Shown piece by piece: positions 9,394 to 17,463 of a stretch of DNA of 64,000 bases. The notes under the pieces are model-generated. The model did not search any database. It had not been told where the DNA came from and worked only from the letters and a program-made list of their open reading frames with translations. The translations under genes were made by a program, and so were the position numbers. The stretch covers positions 124,001 to 188,000 of the forward strand of contig NZ_MJEJ02000046.1 of NCBI RefSeq assembly GCF_002095435.2. Direction: 5' to 3'. This DNA is from Williamsia sp. 1138. Its GTDB lineage: Bacteria > Actinomycetota > Actinomycetes > Mycobacteriales > Mycobacteriaceae. The first letter of the stretch is position 1. Every line of letters begins with the position of its first letter.

Positions 9394-9408
9394 TTCGCAC
9401 AGTGCAAA
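9394..9408. promoter_or_regulatory. Second copy of the island palindrome, TTCGCAC-A-GTGCAAA
   Basis: This sequence differs from the perfect palindrome at 5747-5761 by one base. It lies in the 138-base divergent region between the epoxide-hydrolase-like gene and the alcohol dehydrogenase gene, 38 bases before the hydrolase start. The placement in a second promoter of the same island supports a shared regulator. Confidence 0.55.
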
Positions 9409-9493
9409 TGCGGGTCGAAAAGCATTGCTACACAACCAATCATCGGATACCGCCATTGACATCGAGAATGCGCATGTGAACTAATCGATCATC

Positions 9494-10492
9494 ATGAGGG
9501 CAGCAGTGATCGAAGGCGGGAAATTCACCGTTCGAGAGGTTCCCGATCCGCAGCCGGGACCTGACGAATTGATCTTGCGCGTCCACGGCTGCGGGGTGTG
9601 CGGTTCCGATCTCAAGACCTATCCACTGTTGCCCGACGGGACGATCATGGGTCACGAGTTCGCCGGAGAAGTTGTCGCGGCCGGACCCGACGTTGCCGGG
9701 CGGTGGCCGATCGGCACCCCCGCAGCGGCTCTGCCGGTGATCGGCTGCCGGCGATGCCGCCGTTGCGCGGAAGGCGATCCGGCGCGCTGCGTCACCCCGC
9801 AACCTCTCGGCTTGGGTGTCCGTTCCGGCGGATTCGCCGAGTACGTCGCCGTCGCCGCATCTGAGACCGTGGCGCTCGAACCGTCGATCGACCTGCGAAC
9901 CGGTGCCCTCGTCGAGCCACTCGCGGTCGGTCTGCACGCTTTGAATCGCGGGCACGCCCGCAGCGGCGACAGAGTGCTGGTCATAGGAGCCGGCCCCGTG
10001 GGCCTGTCCATCGTGGTCTGGGCTCGACATCGAGGTATCGCCGACATCACTGTGGCCGACCCGGTACCAGGACGTCGAGACAGTGCCACCGCCATGGGTG
10101 CCAGCCGTGTCATCGATCCGACGACCACTCCCCTGGGAACCGATTTCGACGTCGTGATCGAGTGCGTCGGCAAGAGCGGCATGGTTGCCGCGTGCGTTGA
10201 CGCGGTCGCCGCCGGCGGTCACGTCGTCGTCGCGGGAGTGTGCATGACCGAGGACACCTTCATGCCTGTCGGCGCGGTGGTCAAAGACATCACCATGAGT
10301 TTCGTCAGCTACTACTCCCGTGACGAATTCGCCACCGCCGCTGTCGCTTTGGGGAGCGGTGAGTTGCGACTCGACGGCTATGTCAGCGCCTTTGCCGCGC
10401 TCGACGACCTCCAGGAGGTCGCAGAGGATCTCAGCCATCCCACTGATCAGCAGAAAATCATCATCACGCCCCTACCGAGGAGTACCCCGTGA
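9494..10492 (+). CDS. Zinc-dependent medium-chain alcohol dehydrogenase
   Basis: A 332-residue MDR-family dehydrogenase that interconverts an alcohol and a ketone or aldehyde with NAD(P). Catalytic zinc ligands are in GCGVCGSD (near 34-41) and GHE (near 55). The structural zinc cysteines have the spacing C-x2-C-x2-C-x7-C (GCRRCRRCAEGDPARC, near 82-97). The Rossmann motif GAGPVG lies near residue 165. The stop overlaps the GTG start of the next gene by four bases (GTGA), so the dehydrogenase and the following short-chain dehydrogenase are translationally coupled. The substrate is unknown. Confidence 0.9.
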   Translation: MRAAVIEGGKFTVREVPDPQPGPDELILRVHGCGVCGSDLKTYPLLPDGTIMGHEFAGEVVAAGPDVAGRWPIGTPAAALPVIGCRRCRRCAEGDPARCVTPQPLGLGVRSGGFAEYVAVAASETVALEPSIDLRTGALVEPLAVGLHALNRGHARSGDRVLVIGAGPVGLSIVVWARHRGIADITVADPVPGRRDSATAMGASRVIDPTTTPLGTDFDVVIECVGKSGMVAACVDAVAAGGHVVVAGVCMTEDTFMPVGAVVKDITMSFVSYYSRDEFATAAVALGSGELRLDGYVSAFAALDDLQEVAEDLSHPTDQQKIIITPLPRSTP

Positions 10493-11259
10493 GCTCATCT
10501 CCAGTATCGATCATCATCGGCGGCGCGTCCGGAATTGGGCTGGCCACTGCGCAAGAACTGAGCGGCACCGGCGATCTGGTGGTCATCGCCGACGTGAACG
10601 CCGCAGCCGCTGCCGAACGTGCCGGCGAGATCGGCGGTCAGAGCGTGTCAGCAGCCGTCGACGTCACGAGCGAAGAATCCGTGAGCGCACTGTTCGACCA
10701 CGTCTCCGAGAAGTACGGGAAGCCGCGGTCCGTGGTCAACTGTGCCGGTCTGACCATTCCTGGCGCCATCGCCGATCTGAGTCTCGCGGACTGGAACACG
10801 ACGATCGCGGTCTGCCAGACCGGCACGTTCCTCGCCCTCAAGTACGCCTCCCGGCACATCCTCGACGGTGGTTCGATCGTCACGATCGCTTCACTCAACG
10901 GCCGCCAGCCGGCGAAGGGTATGGCGGCGTACTGCGCTGCCAAGGCTGCGGTGCTCATGCTGACCGAGGTCGCGGCCCTCGAACTCGGTGATCGGGGTGT
11001 CCGGGTCAATGCCATTTCGCCAGGACTGGTCGATACCCCATTGGTGGCCGGGCTGTCATTGGTCCCCGGCATGCTCGAGGACTACCACGAGAACACCCCG
11101 CTCGGACGCAGCGGAAAACCCGAGGAGATCGCGGCGATGGTCGCATTCCTGCTGTCGGACAAGGCCGCGTGGATCACGGGCGCCGCATTCGACGTCAACG
11201 GGGGCGCCCACACCCGCCGATACCCCGATCTACTCAAACACCTCGCCGCGATGAGCTGA
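10489..11259 (+). CDS. Short-chain dehydrogenase/reductase
   Basis: A 256-residue classical SDR. The cofactor motif is GGASGIG (near residues 9-15), followed by NCAG, and the active site is YCAAK with Ser in TIASLNG. The C-terminal WITGAAFDVNGG is typical of the FabG-like group. The acidic residue after the second strand (IADVNAA) suggests NAD(H) preference. The GTG start overlaps the stop of the alcohol dehydrogenase and has GAGGAG upstream. Two consecutive oxidoreductases for hydroxyl groups fit stepwise oxidation of a polyhydroxylated or ring substrate. A convergent TetR gene ends 14 bases downstream. Confidence 0.9.
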   Translation: MSSSPVSIIIGGASGIGLATAQELSGTGDLVVIADVNAAAAAERAGEIGGQSVSAAVDVTSEESVSALFDHVSEKYGKPRSVVNCAGLTIPGAIADLSLADWNTTIAVCQTGTFLALKYASRHILDGGSIVTIASLNGRQPAKGMAAYCAAKAAVLMLTEVAALELGDRGVRVNAISPGLVDTPLVAGLSLVPGMLEDYHENTPLGRSGKPEEIAAMVAFLLSDKAAWITGAAFDVNGGAHTRRYPDLLKHLAAMS

Positions 11260-11273
11260 ACAAACACACCCGT

Positions 11274-11858
11274 TCAGGCCAGAATGCGGCGTACGGCCGA
11301 CTCCATCTGATCCGCCACCTCGTCGTAGGAGAAGTGCCCTGTACCCGCTCGCACCATGGCTCCCGTATAGATCAGCTCGATCAGTTCGATGGTCTGGGAG
11401 TCACCGGCCGTGCCGACCGCTGCAGCGATCGATTTGTGGATCACCCGGCTCACCTGCGTTCGCAGCTCCACCACATCTGCGTCGTCGCTGAGTAGCGATT
11501 TCGTCACCGCCCCGGCGAACTCGGGCTCGTCCGCGACGAGTACGGCGAGCTGACGCAGTACCGCGACCACGCGGTCGGCAACCTCTGGCGCATCGTTGTC
11601 GGGCGGCGAGATACTCGCCAATCGTCGCCAGTAGACCTCCGCGACGAGGTGTTCTTTCGAGGAGAAGTAGATGTACGCCGTGGCCCGGGCCATGCCTGCA
11701 TGTGCGGCGACCATGGGGACTGTCATCTCCGAATAACCCACCTGGCGCAGGACTTCGACCGTGGCGTCGCCGAGCCGGAGGACCGTGTCCGCGCGCTTAC
11801 CGGTCAGACGCCGGCGGGTCGCTTCAACTGCAGTCGGTTCAGACACGTGTCCAGACAC
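11274..11858 (-). CDS. TetR-family transcriptional regulator
   Basis: A 194-residue regulator with an N-terminal TetR helix-turn-helix (VPMVAAHAGMARATAYIYFSS, near residues 47-67) and a helical ligand domain. The GTG start at 11858 shares one base with the stop of the dihydrodipicolinate-reductase-like gene (TAGTG). An alternative GTG 12 bases further in is possible. The start region itself contains dyads of the TGTCCAGACA kind, which could be an autoregulatory site or chance. The two minus-strand genes form an operon divergent from the SnoaL-like gene at 13041. Effector unknown. Confidence 0.85.
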   Translation of the reverse strand: MSGHVSEPTAVEATRRRLTGKRADTVLRLGDATVEVLRQVGYSEMTVPMVAAHAGMARATAYIYFSSKEHLVAEVYWRRLASISPPDNDAPEVADRVVAVLRQLAVLVADEPEFAGAVTKSLLSDDADVVELRTQVSRVIHKSIAAAVGTAGDSQTIELIELIYTGAMVRAGTGHFSYDEVADQMESAVRRILA

Positions 11859-12964
11859 TACGGGAGTGGATTGGGCCTTGCAATCGGGTCAGACGTGGTG
11901 TTGCCAAAGCCATAGTGGCTGCGGACAAGCGGTAGGTCGGCCATCGTCGCAGGACCAGGCGGGGCCTCGCACACCGCATCGATGGCGTTGACGGTCTGCA
12001 TGGCCGTGGCGACGCTGGCAGCGTGGACATGGTCGGCGATCGGCGCGTCACGCGTGAAGCTGGCGAGGGAGAAGAAGTGGGTCTGCATCGACGGCTCGCC
12101 TTCGATCGTCAGGGTCCATCCATGCTTGGGCCTCGGCCAGTGCGGAGGGTCTTCACCTCCAACAGTCCACAGCGCCTCGATCTCGATGAGTTCGTCGTCG
12201 CCTCGACGCCCCACCCATCGCCAGCGTTGGCCGGCGGTGGTCCCGGCTCGCAACAGATGATCGAAGATCTGGTGATCTGCAACCGCAGCAACGGCTTCGA
12301 CATCCGCGGTGACCGTATCGATGCCGGCGTTCAGAGCGTCGGCAAGAAACCACACCTGTTCTACGAACAGAGAACTGTTGAAGGCGAGGAAATCGCTACC
12401 CGTCGGGCTGATCGTCTCAGGAGGCTCGCCAAACGCCATGTTGTCGAACGTGATTCCCGTGCTCTCGTACACCGACCAGTCAGCGCGCTCCTGCAGGGTG
12501 ATCTTGTCGATGCGTTTGCTCATCCCGGACAGCGCCAGCGGCAGGACGCCGGACAGATTGCCCGGGTTCAGCCCACTCCCGTGCACGCTCGTTCCACCGG
12601 TCTCGCACGCTGCGATGACGCGTTCGCGATCGGCGGTATCGAGACGGTTCGGATGGAACATGAACGCCGTCGTGCACACGTTCTTGCCCGACGCGAGGAT
12701 CTGGCAGACCTCCGTGACCGACGCGGTACGCGGGGTGTAGATGACGAGGTCTGCCTCCGTGGCAAGGATCTCCGCCGAGTCACCGGTCGCCGCCACGCCC
12801 TGGTGGGGTCGGCCGACGAGAGCACCGACATCGACGCCGACCTTCTCGTCGGAATACACTCTGGCACGCACGATCTGAAGATCCTCGCGGGTGTCGATGA
12901 TGGCCTGCAGCGCCTCCGCCCCAACCGCTCCGGTGCCCCATACGATGACGCGCCGTCTGTTCAC
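11858..12964 (-). CDS. Dihydrodipicolinate reductase-like / diaminopentanoate dehydrogenase-like NAD(P)-dependent enzyme
   Basis: A 368-residue Rossmann protein with the N-terminal cofactor motif GTGAVG (near residues 10-15) and a segment KNVCTTAFMFHP near 94. The layout follows the dihydrodipicolinate-reductase-like family common in Mycobacterium and Rhodococcus, whose members are generally uncharacterised. It is not a true DapB, which is much shorter and lacks the long C-terminal domain seen here. In this context a redox step on a ketone or amine of the catabolised compound is plausible. It is co-transcribed with the TetR gene that follows and divergent from a SnoaL-like gene 76 bases away. 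Confidence 0.7.
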   Translation of the reverse strand: MNRRRVIVWGTGAVGAEALQAIIDTREDLQIVRARVYSDEKVGVDVGALVGRPHQGVAATGDSAEILATEADLVIYTPRTASVTEVCQILASGKNVCTTAFMFHPNRLDTADRERVIAACETGGTSVHGSGLNPGNLSGVLPLALSGMSKRIDKITLQERADWSVYESTGITFDNMAFGEPPETISPTGSDFLAFNSSLFVEQVWFLADALNAGIDTVTADVEAVAAVADHQIFDHLLRAGTTAGQRWRWVGRRGDDELIEIEALWTVGGEDPPHWPRPKHGWTLTIEGEPSMQTHFFSLASFTRDAPIADHVHAASVATAMQTVNAIDAVCEAPPGPATMADLPLVRSHYGFGNTTSDPIARPNPLP

Positions 12965-13040
12965 GGCTCAACGGTACACACGAAACAGACACCTATCCAG
13001 ACTATGATCCAGGTGCACCCGCGAAAGGCCGATCACACTC

Positions 13041-13496
13041 ATGGACATTCAAGAGATCAGCGACAAACTCGAGATCGCCGACCTACTGAGCACCTACGCC
13101 CGCGCCGTCGACACCAGAGACTGGACGTTGTGGCGGTCGGTGTTCACCGATGACGCACATGTCGACTACTCATCGGCGCCGTACGGCCGGGCGGGCAGTC
13201 GCGACGAGATCGCCGACTGGCTCAGCGCCAACTTCGAGTTCATCACCATGAGTCAGCACTTCGTCACCAACATCGAGAGCCGGATTGATGGTGACACCGC
13301 GAAGGTGCGGGCCATGTTCTACAACCCGATACAGCTGCCCGGCACCGATGGCCTCAGCTTCTGCGGTGGCTGTTACCACCACGACCTTGTTCGGACGGAC
13401 ACCGGTTGGCGCAGTCGCAAACTCGTCGAAGAGAATGTCTGGTTCTTCAACAACCCGCTGGGCGGTACGGCGTCTGCCCACCCAACCGGGACGTGA
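13041..13496 (+). CDS. SnoaL-like / NTF2-fold protein
   Basis: A 151-residue single-domain protein of the SnoaL-like, NTF2-fold type. It opens with a helix (EISDKLEIADLLSTYARAVD), then the typical WTLWRSVFTDDAHVDYS. The C-terminal half is beta-rich with a conserved-looking H pair near the end (CYHHDLV). Relatives include limonene-epoxide-hydrolase-like, ketosteroid-isomerase-like and dehydratase enzymes, so isomerisation, hydration or dehydration of a cyclic intermediate is possible. The last 50 bases overlap, tail to tail, the 3' end of the IclR gene on the other strand. Confidence 0.75.
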   Translation: MDIQEISDKLEIADLLSTYARAVDTRDWTLWRSVFTDDAHVDYSSAPYGRAGSRDEIADWLSANFEFITMSQHFVTNIESRIDGDTAKVRAMFYNPIQLPGTDGLSFCGGCYHHDLVRTDTGWRSRKLVEENVWFFNNPLGGTASAHPTGT

Positions 13497-14361
13497 CCTC
13501 GTCGGCGACAGAGCTGACCAGCTGCCCCAGTTCGACGAGATGTGATCCACAGATCGGTTCAGACGCATCGAGGACACACAGTGCGCCAACAGGATTGCCT
13601 CCCGCGCCGAAGATCGGGGCGTTGACCGACAGCGGCCGGTAGCGAGCGTGATCGTCGATCGCCCCGACAAGGATGTCGGCACCGAGTCTGCTCTGCTGCC
13701 CGTCGGCGAACCGGGAGGTACGCCGAGAACCGTAGGAGTTCGCACCCGTCACGGCAACCGCCCTGTCGTCGAAACCCGACTCGGCCGCCGGGTACTGCTC
13801 AACCGCATAATGCCTGTGACGTATCGCGACCAAGATGTCGCGGTACCGCGAATAGTGATCGGCCAACGCCGGATTGCGCTCCAGCCACGCATCGACCACG
13901 GTCGCGGACGACCACGCGACCAGCACGGCGCCCAGTGGTGGACTGAATCCGACACGGTCACCGGAACGCAACTGGAGACCGCCTGCGTCGTCAGCGGTCG
14001 CCGACTGCACCCTTGCGACAACGAGATCGTCGCCTGAGGGCACCACCACACAGCATCGCTTACCGGTGGCCTCTGCCAGTGAGGACAGGGCTTCTGCGGT
14101 GGGCGCCAACTCGGCGATACCCGCCTCCGCCGCGCTCCCGATCCGGGCCAGGGCCGGGCCGAGTTGATAGGTCTTCGCGCTCGGGTGTTTGACCACCCAT
14201 CCCACCCTGGTCAACTCGGTGAGCATCGGATAGAGGGTCGTCTTGTCGATGTCGAGTGCGGCGGCGAGGTCGGTCAGACTCTCACTGCGTCCTGGCGGCG
14301 ACGAAAGCCTCTCGATCACATCGACGAGTCGCTCCGTCTGTGGCGACCGCCTGGCGCTCAC
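13447..14361 (-). CDS. IclR-family transcriptional regulator
   Basis: A 304-residue regulator from the GTG at 14361. This start overlaps the stop of the upstream hydrolase gene by four bases (GTGA) and gives a normal-length protein; upstream in-frame starts lie inside the hydrolase. A winged helix-turn-helix (LTDLAAALDIDKTTLYPML, near residues 30-48) precedes an IclR effector-binding domain. The C-terminal 16 codons overlap the convergent SnoaL-like gene. IclR proteins commonly sense small aromatic or organic acids. Its coupling to the hydrolase and monooxygenase genes suggests that it controls that operon. Confidence 0.85.
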   Translation of the reverse strand: MSARRSPQTERLVDVIERLSSPPGRSESLTDLAAALDIDKTTLYPMLTELTRVGWVVKHPSAKTYQLGPALARIGSAAEAGIAELAPTAEALSSLAEATGKRCCVVVPSGDDLVVARVQSATADDAGGLQLRSGDRVGFSPPLGAVLVAWSSATVVDAWLERNPALADHYSRYRDILVAIRHRHYAVEQYPAAESGFDDRAVAVTGANSYGSRRTSRFADGQQSRLGADILVGAIDDHARYRPLSVNAPIFGAGGNPVGALCVLDASEPICGSHLVELGQLVSSVADEVTSRLGGQTPYRPAGC

Positions 14362-15326
14362 GAGTCCGACGAGTCGACGACACCGGGCTGCGACGGCGTG
14401 AGGTGTCGGATCAAGAAGTGGATCTGGTGCGCCACAGCACGTTCGAACCAGATTTGTCCGTGGTAGACACCGAAGTGATCGCACGGATAGTGGCGCACCT
14501 CGGCACGCGCCTTGACCGCTGCATTCGCTGCCGATTGTGGTGGGGCACTCCGGTCGAAGTCCGCGATCTGCATGAGCACCGGAGCGGTGATGTCGGCGGC
14601 GCGGCGATCTGCCCGGTACGAGCCGATCTCAGAACCGATGGCTGCGTCGATGGTGTTCTCCCACGTCGGCCCGGCGATCCCCAGATAGTCCTCCCGGTAG
14701 CCGGGAAGGGTCAGTGCGCCCATCTCACCCGGCCCCGCGACGATCGGCATCATCAACGGTGTGCGTCCGACCCGGGTCCGGAGTCGGCTGCGGACTCCAA
14801 GGCCCGTGGAGCGGGCGATGGAAGCCACCGGAACATTCGCGAACGCCAAGCGGCCTGCGGCCATGCCGTTGACCAACGGGGTCATCGAGACGATCGCAGC
14901 CACGTCATCACGACCGGCACCGACCGCCAAGACGTGTCCACCCGACAGGGACACGCCCCACAGGACGATCCGGTCGGCGTCAACCCCGTCGAGCGCCGCC
15001 GCGGCCATCACCGCCGCCCGGTAGTCCTCGAGTTGACCGTCGATGGAGACCGACTGTCGGACCTCACCACCAGAGGCGCCGAAGCCCCGGTAGTCGAAGG
15101 CGAAGACATCCAGACCGACTGCGGCAAGGCGCTCCGCGTACGGTGCCAGGCCAGAATCCTTCGTGCCGCCGAGTCCGTGGGCCATCACGACGATCGGTCG
15201 TCCGGCTGCCCCCGCCAGAGCGTCGTTCTGCGCGCGAAAATACCAAGCGTCACAGACAGTTCCACCGCTCGTGAACTGCACCGCCTCGAAGGCTTCTGCG
15301 CGGGGAACATTCACCTGCGCCGTCAT
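14358..15326 (-). CDS. Alpha/beta hydrolase, dienelactone hydrolase/acyl-peptidase-like
   Basis: A 322-residue alpha/beta-hydrolase. The oxyanion region is MAHGLGG (near 48-54), followed by FDYRGFGASGG. The nucleophile elbow is GVSLSGGH (near 124-131). The late CDHFGVYHG provides Asp and His residues. A serine nucleophile in G-x-S-x-S-G places it with DLH-like and S9-type hydrolases rather than with the epoxide hydrolase group. Its ATG overlaps the stop of the flavin monooxygenase gene (ATGA), so the order monooxygenase, hydrolase, IclR is a coupled operon. An oxygenase followed by a hydrolase would fit ring oxygenation to a lactone or ester and then hydrolysis. Confidence 0.82.
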   Translation of the reverse strand: MTAQVNVPRAEAFEAVQFTSGGTVCDAWYFRAQNDALAGAAGRPIVVMAHGLGGTKDSGLAPYAERLAAVGLDVFAFDYRGFGASGGEVRQSVSIDGQLEDYRAAVMAAAALDGVDADRIVLWGVSLSGGHVLAVGAGRDDVAAIVSMTPLVNGMAAGRLAFANVPVASIARSTGLGVRSRLRTRVGRTPLMMPIVAGPGEMGALTLPGYREDYLGIAGPTWENTIDAAIGSEIGSYRADRRAADITAPVLMQIADFDRSAPPQSAANAAVKARAEVRHYPCDHFGVYHGQIWFERAVAHQIHFLIRHLTPSQPGVVDSSDS

Positions 15327-16669
15327 GCCGACACCGCCCAGGCCGGTGCACCGAGTTCGGCGGCGCGGTCCATGCCCGCCTGCAACTCCTTGGTCCGCAG
15401 GTCGTGCTCGTAGATGAAGTAGTCGACCTGCTGGGTGTGCCTGGGCCGATCCAGCATGTGGCCGGTGTACTTCTGCTGGTCAGAGATGATCACCTGCTCC
15501 ATCACCTCCTCCGACGGCAGCCGATACCGACCCGCGGCATAGGCGCCGAGGAGTCGGGATTGGCATTCGACGAACGGGAACAGCGTGGGCGTCGACTGCG
15601 CGAACCCGATGAACACCAGATCGTCGATACCCGGCTTGAACATCCGCTTGTAGAGCGGAATGTGGTTGTCGGGTGCACTGATGAAGTCTTCGTCGAAGAA
15701 CGGGAACGTGATGTTGTAGCCCGTCGCGTAGATGATCACGTCGAAGTCGCCGCTCGTGCCGTCGTCGAAATGAACTCGACGGCCGTCGAGTCGCGCGACG
15801 TTGGGTTTGGGGGTCACATCGCCGGACCCCAGTCGCAACGGGAGTTCCACGGACTGGGTCGGGTGTGCCTCGAAGAACTTGTGATTCGGAGTGGGCAGAC
15901 CGAAGTTCTCCGGCCGTCCGGCCGAGAGCGGCTGCCCCCACTGTGCGATCTTGCGCTGCCACGACAGGGGTACGTACGGACTTGTCTTGTAGTACTTGTC
16001 CGCCGGTCGTCCCGCGATGTACTTCGGGACGATCCACGCCCCTGACCTGGTCGAGAGGGTCACCTCGTTGCCGGTCGACTTCGAGGAGAGTTCGACCGCG
16101 ATGTCTGCGGCACTGTTGCCGATCCCGACGATCAGGATTCGTCTGTCGGACAACGACAACGGATCTTTCGGATCGATGTACTCGTGGGCATGGATGGACT
16201 CCCCGGTGAACGTCCCCGGAAAGGCCGGCGTACGCGGATCCCAATGATGTCCGTTGCCGACGACGAGGAGGTCGACATGACGCTGTTCGCCTCTTTGCGT
16301 CTGCAACTCCCAGCCGCCTGATGCCAGCCGACGAGCATGCGTCACGCCGTTCTCGAACTCGATGTTCTTCTTGAGATCGAAGGCATCCGCGTAGTCCTCG
16401 AGATACGACTTGATCTGGGTGTGATGGGGGAAGTCCGGGTAGCTCTCGGGCATCGGGTAGTCCTTGAAGGACAACCGGTGCTTCGACGTGTCGATGTGCA
16501 GCGACCGGTACGCGCTGCTGTAACCGTTGGGGTTGCCGAACGCCCAATTGCCCCCGATCCGGTCTGACAACTCGAAGCACGTGTACGGAATGTCGTAGTC
16601 GCCGAGCATCTTTCCTGCGGTCAACCCGCTGATGCCGGCGCCGATGACGGCTGTGGTCGGTCCGGGCAT
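15323..16669 (-). CDS. Flavin-containing monooxygenase (group B FMO type)
   Basis: A 448-residue protein starting at the ATG at 16669, with GAGGAG ahead of it. The N-terminal FAD site is GAGISG (near residues 8-13). The sequence FTGESIHAHEY (near 150-160) matches the type I FMO fingerprint FxGxxxHxxxY/F. The NADPH-binding site is GIGNSA (near 178-183). Such enzymes hydroxylate N or S atoms or perform Baeyer-Villiger oxidation of ketones. The downstream hydrolase favours a ketone-to-ester role but does not prove it. A KstR-like operator with one mismatch lies at 16701-16714, and a divergent TetR gene lies beyond it. Confidence 0.88.
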   Translation of the reverse strand: MPGPTTAVIGAGISGLTAGKMLGDYDIPYTCFELSDRIGGNWAFGNPNGYSSAYRSLHIDTSKHRLSFKDYPMPESYPDFPHHTQIKSYLEDYADAFDLKKNIEFENGVTHARRLASGGWELQTQRGEQRHVDLLVVGNGHHWDPRTPAFPGTFTGESIHAHEYIDPKDPLSLSDRRILIVGIGNSAADIAVELSSKSTGNEVTLSTRSGAWIVPKYIAGRPADKYYKTSPYVPLSWQRKIAQWGQPLSAGRPENFGLPTPNHKFFEAHPTQSVELPLRLGSGDVTPKPNVARLDGRRVHFDDGTSGDFDVIIYATGYNITFPFFDEDFISAPDNHIPLYKRMFKPGIDDLVFIGFAQSTPTLFPFVECQSRLLGAYAAGRYRLPSEEVMEQVIISDQQKYTGHMLDRPRHTQQVDYFIYEHDLRTKELQAGMDRAAELGAPAWAVSA

Positions 16670-16683
16670 TGCAGCTCCTCGTG

Positions 16684-16756
16684 CCAGAGTAGACAGAAAA
16701 TAGAACTTGTTCACTCGCAGAGTACACAGATCGGCAGATCTGTCTACAAGTTTTGC
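16684..16756. promoter_or_regulatory. Divergent operator region between the FMO and TetR genes
   Basis: The 144-base divergent region holds three signals. A dyad ACAGATC-GGCA-GATCTGT lies at 16726-16743. The inverted elements GTAGACAG and CTGTCTAC lie at 16689-16696 and 16739-16746. TAGAACTTGTTCAC at 16701-16714 matches TNNAACNNGTTNNA except at the last base. The block sits 15 bases before the FMO start and 58 before the TetR start, as expected for an autoregulated divergent pair. Confidence 0.5.
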
Positions 16757-16813
16757 TATGTTTGATCCACTCCACCGCGGTCTGCGGCGGCCGACAACAG
16801 GTGAGGACGACCA

Positions 16814-17419
16814 GTGACCGACACCGCCGACACGACGTCCGTGCAGGATCGACTGCTCGATGCCGCAGAGCAATGCCTCGGCGCCAAGGGAATCCGGGCC
16901 ACCACCGTACTCGAGGTGGCCGAAGCCGCGGGAGTGTCGCGCGCATGGCTGTACCGGCACTTCCCGGACAAGGCGACCTTGCTCGGCGCGGCGATCGTCC
17001 GGCTGAACGAGGCTTTCTGGGCCGGATCGCATGCCGCTCTCGCCGAGATCGGCACGCTCGACGCCCAGCTCGCCGCCGGCGTGGCCATCGGTCGCACCGC
17101 CTACGACGAGCCCGGCGCGCTCCTGATGAAACTCCGGACCACCGAACCGGACGAGTTCGCTGCCTGCGCCGGGGCAGGCGTCCAAGGCCTGGTACCAGAC
17201 CTCGCGGCATTCTGGCATCCGTACGTGGTCGAGGCACGGGCGCGTGACGAGGTCCATCCGGACGTCGACACCGTCGAGGCGTCGGAATGGGTGGCTCGCG
17301 TGCTCATCAGCCTGGCCACGGTTCCCGGGAACACCCTGGACCCAGATGACCAAACCGCAGTACTCCGCCACGTCAGACGCTACGTTCTACCCGGGCTGCA
17401 ATCCGCACCCGGACAATAG
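16814..17419 (+). CDS. TetR-family transcriptional regulator
   Basis: A 201-residue TetR protein from a GTG. The helix-turn-helix is TTVLEVAEAAGVSRAWLYRHFPDK (near residues 30-53), a textbook TetR sequence. The C-terminal domain is variable. It is divergent from the flavin monooxygenase operon and 44 bases ahead of a short-chain dehydrogenase on the same strand. The dyads at 16684-16756 are its likely targets. Related AGACAG/CTGTCT elements recur before the mycofactocin-type dehydrogenase at 18479. Confidence 0.87.
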   Translation: MTDTADTTSVQDRLLDAAEQCLGAKGIRATTVLEVAEAAGVSRAWLYRHFPDKATLLGAAIVRLNEAFWAGSHAALAEIGTLDAQLAAGVAIGRTAYDEPGALLMKLRTTEPDEFAACAGAGVQGLVPDLAAFWHPYVVEARARDEVHPDVDTVEASEWVARVLISLATVPGNTLDPDDQTAVLRHVRRYVLPGLQSAPGQ

Positions 17420-17463
17420 TTTTCGAACTTCCCCCACTTTCGGCGGTCGGCGAGAGGTGAGTA

